From NCBI GenBank assembly GCA_016197365.1, contig JACPVS010000006.1, forward strand, positions 620,001 through 684,000: a stretch of 64,000 nucleotides of DNA, in the 5' to 3' direction. Source of the DNA: Mycolicibacterium cosmeticum (lineage in GTDB: Bacteria > Actinomycetota > Actinomycetes > Mycobacteriales > Mycobacteriaceae). Below are positions 61,768-64,000 of this stretch, one piece after another (the stretch's first letter is position 1; every line of letters starts with the position of its first letter). A program made the position numbers and the translations under genes. The notes beneath the pieces are model-generated. The model made no database searches and was not told where the DNA came from. It was given only the letters and a program-made list of their open reading frames with translations.

Positions 61768-62181
61768 ATGAGCGCCGAACTGACAAATGAGACCGCGGAC
61801 CGCCTGAAGACCGATCATTACGGCTGGTTGACCACCGTCGCAAAATCCGGGCAGCCCGTGCCCAAACTGGTGTGGTTCTCCTTCGACGGGTCCGACATCG
61901 TCATCTACACGACGCCCACCGCGGCCAAGGTGCGCCACGTCCGCAACCACCCGCAGGTGAGCCTGAACCTCGACTCCGACGGCCACGGCGGCGGGATCAT
62001 CGTGATCGGCGGCGCTGCGCGGATCGACGCCGAAGGGGTGGACGGCCGCGAGGACGCACCGTACTGGGCCAAGTACGAGGCGGCGGCCGCGCAGTTCGGG
62101 CTGACCGACGCGATGGGTGGGTACAGCACGCGTATCAAGATCGCCGTCGACAAGGTGTGGACGACCCCGACCGAGGGCTGA
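61768..62181 (+). CDS. PPOX/FDOR-class flavin or F420-dependent protein (Rv3369-like), 137 aa
   Basis: Split-beta-barrel protein of the pyridoxamine 5'-phosphate oxidase-like/F420-binding group. GWLTTVAKSGQPVPKLVWFS (residues 18-37) is the conserved first strands, TPTAAKVRHVRNHPQVSLNL (about 50-69) the cofactor helix, and GGIIVIGGAARID the next strand. In mycobacteria such proteins bind F420 or FMN and reduce small substrates. ATG 61768 (MSAELTNE) is preceded by TACATT and 7 bases, placing a -10 box for a leaderless or near-leaderless message. Pair arrangement with the nitroreductase is as in M. tuberculosis. Confidence 0.88.
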   Translation: MSAELTNETADRLKTDHYGWLTTVAKSGQPVPKLVWFSFDGSDIVIYTTPTAAKVRHVRNHPQVSLNLDSDGHGGGIIVIGGAARIDAEGVDGREDAPYWAKYEAAAAQFGLTDAMGGYSTRIKIAVDKVWTTPTEG

Positions 62182-62223
62182 CACGCCGACGCTCCCGCCG
62201 CGGGCGGGGGCTGTCGGTGGTGG

Positions 62224-62418
62224 TCAGCGGTTCTGCAGGTTGGCGATGCGGGCCGGGCCGTGGTTGTTGTGCCACCCGGGCTTGGCGGTGGGGGCCGGGT
62301 GGGCCTTGACCTCGGGGCTGTAGGAGTAGCCGGGGCCGACGGGGGCTTGGGTGGCCAGCTGAGTAGCTGCCGAGGCGGGTGACCGATGGATGCACCGGAT
62401 GAAGTCGTTGTCCCCCGA
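62224..62418 (-). pseudogene. Possible remnant of an unrecognised coding sequence, 64 codons
   Basis: Between the PPOX gene and dnaE2 lie 397 bp without a gene. On the minus strand a frame open from 62418 to a TGA at 62224 encodes SGDNDFIRCIHRSP, then PVGPGYSYSPEVKAHP and PGWHNNHGPARIANLQNR at the end. The balanced composition (N, H, Y, W, I) is unlike random high-GC frames and looks like a real protein C-terminus. No start codon is present and an in-frame stop closes it upstream, so it may be the tail of a decayed gene. I do not recognise the family. Confidence 0.3.
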
Positions 62419-62500
62419 TCAGGGGAAGCGGTGTGCGTTGACTCGGCGGTGGTGGCGCAGAAGTGCGCGTGGCCACCGCCCTGAACGACGAGTCAACGAG

Positions 62501-62556
62501 CGAGCGTGCACACGGAGTGCGATGGGGCGCGAAACTGCGATCTGAGTGCACGCTCG
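62501..62556. terminator. Hairpin downstream of dnaE2
   Basis: CGAGCGTGCAC (62501-62511) and GTGCACGCTCG (62546-62556) are perfect complements with a 34-base loop. The hairpin starts 22 bp after the dnaE2 stop and has the CGAG-GTGC edge shared by other intergenic palindromes in the window. Confidence 0.65.
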
Positions 62557-62578
62557 GCGGCCGACTGAATCCGCGAAC

Positions 62579-64000
62579 TCAGCGGAAGTCGCGGGACCGC
62601 GATGCGACCCGCAGGTCCACCGGCGCCATCCGGTCGGCCACCACCGTGACCGCCCCGCTGGCGTTCTGCACGATGCCCCGAATGATCAGCGCCGACGCCG
62701 TCTGCGCCAACTTGCGGTGCCGCGACCACACTCCCGGCGAACACAGCACATTGACCATGCCGGTCTCGTCCTCCAGGTTCATGAACGTCACCCCCTGCGC
62801 CGTCGCGGGACGCTGCCGGTGGGTCACCGCACCGGCCACCAGGACGCGCGTCCCGTCGGGCACGTCGAGCAGTCGGCCCGCGGGGACCACGCCCAGCTCG
62901 TCGAAGTTCTCCCGCAGGAATTGGGTGGGATAGTGCTCCGGCGAGACACCGGTGGCCCACACGTCGGCCGCGGTGAGTTCCAAGTCCGTCATCCCGGGCA
63001 GCGACGGGATGTGCGACGAGGCCCCCACCCCGGGAAGCCGGTCCGGGCGTTGCGTCGCGGCCGCCCCGGCCGACCACAGCGCTTCGCGGCGACTGATCCC
63101 GAAGCAGCCCAACGCGCCGGCGGTCGCCAGCGCCTCGGTCTGCGGCACCGAAAGTTGCACCCGTGCGGTCAGATCCAGCAGGGTGGCGAACGGGCCGTGA
63201 GCCTCTCGCTCGTCGACGATGTGCTGGGCCGGCCCGTCACCGATGTGGCGGACGGCGCCGAGCCCGAGCCGCACATCAAGGCCCTCGTTCTCACAGGTGG
63301 CGTGCGCGAGGCTGGCATTGATGTCGGGGCCGCGCACCTGCACACCGTGCCTGCGGGCATCGGCGACCAACGATTGTGGTGAATAGAACCCCATCGGCTG
63401 GGCCCGCAGCAGCGCCGCGCAGAACACCGCGGGATGGTGCAGCTTGAACCACGACGAATAGAACACCAGCGAGGCGAAGCTCAGCGAATGGCTTTCCGGG
63501 AAACCGAAATTGGCGAAGGCCTCCATCTTGTCGTAGATGCGATCGGCGACGTCCCCCTCGATGCCGTGCTTCTCACGCATGCCGTCGTAGAACCTGCTGC
63601 GCAGCAGGCGCATCCGTTCGGTGGACCGTTTGGAACCCATGGCCCGGCGCAGCTGGTCGGCCTCGGCTGCACTGAATCCGGCACAGTCGACCGCCAACTG
63701 CATCAGCTGCTCCTGGAACAACGGCACTCCCAGCGTCCTTCTCAGTGCCGGCTCCATGGACGGGTGATCACACGTCGGCTCTTCTTCCCCGTTGCGCCGC
63801 CGGATGTAGGGGTGCACCGAGCCACCCTGGATCGGGCCGGGACGGATCAGCGCAACCTCGACCACCAGGTCGTAGAACTCGCGGGGCTTCAGTCGCGGCA
63901 GGGTCGCCATCTGGGCCCGCGACTCCACCTGGAACACCCCGACCGAATCGGCCCGCTGCAGCATCTCGTACACCGCAGCCTCGGAGAGGTCCAGTTGCGC
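62579..64000 (-). CDS. dnaE2: Error-prone DNA polymerase DnaE2 (ImuC), C-terminal part
   Basis: The C-terminal 473 residues of a C-family DNA polymerase; the N-terminus runs off the right edge. QRADSVGVFQVESRAQM and ALIRPGPIQGGSVHPYIRRR are polymerase fingers/catalytic region, SFASLVFYSSWFKLHHPAVF is typical, and the tail contains an OB fold (TRVLVAGAVTHRQRPATAQG then VTFMNLEDETGMVNVLCSPG). SPQSLVADARRHGVQV and absence of a tau-binding C-terminus identify DnaE2 over DnaE1. It performs SOS-induced mutagenic translesion synthesis with ImuA' and ImuB. Its promoter and any LexA box are outside the window. Ends in RDFR at 62579. Confidence 0.95.
   Translation of the reverse strand, partial: AQLDLSEAAVYEMLQRADSVGVFQVESRAQMATLPRLKPREFYDLVVEVALIRPGPIQGGSVHPYIRRRNGEEEPTCDHPSMEPALRRTLGVPLFQEQLMQLAVDCAGFSAAEADQLRRAMGSKRSTERMRLLRSRFYDGMREKHGIEGDVADRIYDKMEAFANFGFPESHSLSFASLVFYSSWFKLHHPAVFCAALLRAQPMGFYSPQSLVADARRHGVQVRGPDINASLAHATCENEGLDVRLGLGAVRHIGDGPAQHIVDEREAHGPFATLLDLTARVQLSVPQTEALATAGALGCFGISRREALWSAGAAATQRPDRLPGVGASSHIPSLPGMTDLELTAADVWATGVSPEHYPTQFLRENFDELGVVPAGRLLDVPDGTRVLVAGAVTHRQRPATAQGVTFMNLEDETGMVNVLCSPGVWSRHRKLAQTASALIIRGIVQNASGAVTVVADRMAPVDLRVASRSRDFR

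Overview
The window is high-GC chromosomal DNA of a fast-growing mycobacterium (Mycolicibacterium-like). From memory of the M. tuberculosis H37Rv map, the core gene order follows Rv3300c to Rv3370c: glpD2, lpdA, amiA1/amiB1, deoD, pmmB, upp, Rv3311, add, deoA, cdd, sdhCDAB, sigJ, Rv3329, dacB1, Rv3335c, trpS, metC, metA, Rv3342, Rv3355c, folD, Rv3359, the mfp conservon Rv3361c-Rv3365c, the SpoU gene Rv3366, Rv3368c, Rv3369 and dnaE2. Actinobacterial hallmarks include GTG starts, ATGA/GTGA overlaps, a SAM-IV riboswitch, a type VII secretion substrate pair and an F420/PPOX-type protein. I saw no rRNA, tRNA, CRISPR array or complete insertion sequence.

Layout. 1-6.1 kb: the end of a crotonase, an SDR, an FkbM methyltransferase, an RluA-type pseudouridine synthase, glpD and lpdA. 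6.1-10.9 kb: a GGCT-like protein, a DUF559 nuclease-fold gene bracketed by 63-bp inverted repeats, two M20 amidohydrolases and purine nucleoside phosphorylase. 10.9-14.3 kb: an accessory block (TetR, FAD monooxygenase, AbrB-type membrane protein, MarR) lying between deoD and an N-terminally short pmmB. 14.3-27.2 kb: pmmB, upp, a T7SS-type pair, nucleoside salvage (add, deoA, cdd) and succinate dehydrogenase sdhCDAB. 27.3-34.6 kb: an XRE-cupin regulator, an ECF41 sigma factor (SigJ) with its carboxymuconolactone decarboxylase-like partner, and a probable amine/GABA catabolic cluster (two aldehyde dehydrogenases, Lrp regulator, class III aminotransferase). 34.6-45 kb: an SMP-30-like protein, dacB1, nitronate monooxygenase, YihY/BrkB, trpS, a MarR/TIGR03086 pair, xthA, a hydrolase and monomeric isocitrate dehydrogenase. 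45-48.7 kb: SAM-IV riboswitch, O-acetylhomoserine sulfhydrylase, metX and a methyltransferase. 48.6-56 kb: a second FAD monooxygenase/TetR pair, a DUF3017 protein, folD with an abnormal 3' end, an OYE-like oxidoreductase and a Rv1747-like FHA-ABC transporter. 56-64 kb: mfpA-B-C-D-E, trmL, a nitroreductase, a PPOX protein and the C-terminal part of dnaE2.

How genes work together: deoD, add, deoA, cdd and upp form a dispersed purine/pyrimidine salvage set. The riboswitch gates transsulfurylation and homoserine acetylation. The mfp genes form a sensor kinase/Roadblock/DUF742/GTPase module linked to a gyrase-binding pentapeptide protein.

Most unusual points: (1) folD has lost its conserved GGVGP-containing C-terminus at the junction with a 32-bp tandem repeat; (2) the DUF559 gene looks like the cargo of a small inverted-repeat unit; (3) a short interspersed repeat with core GAGCGNAGCGACC recurs upstream of lpdA, inside the SMP-30 gene and in the first codons of mfpD; (4) a full ECF41-type promoter precedes the CMD gene, while SigJ has an altered DGGGR motif; (5) several local regulators have clear palindromic operators.
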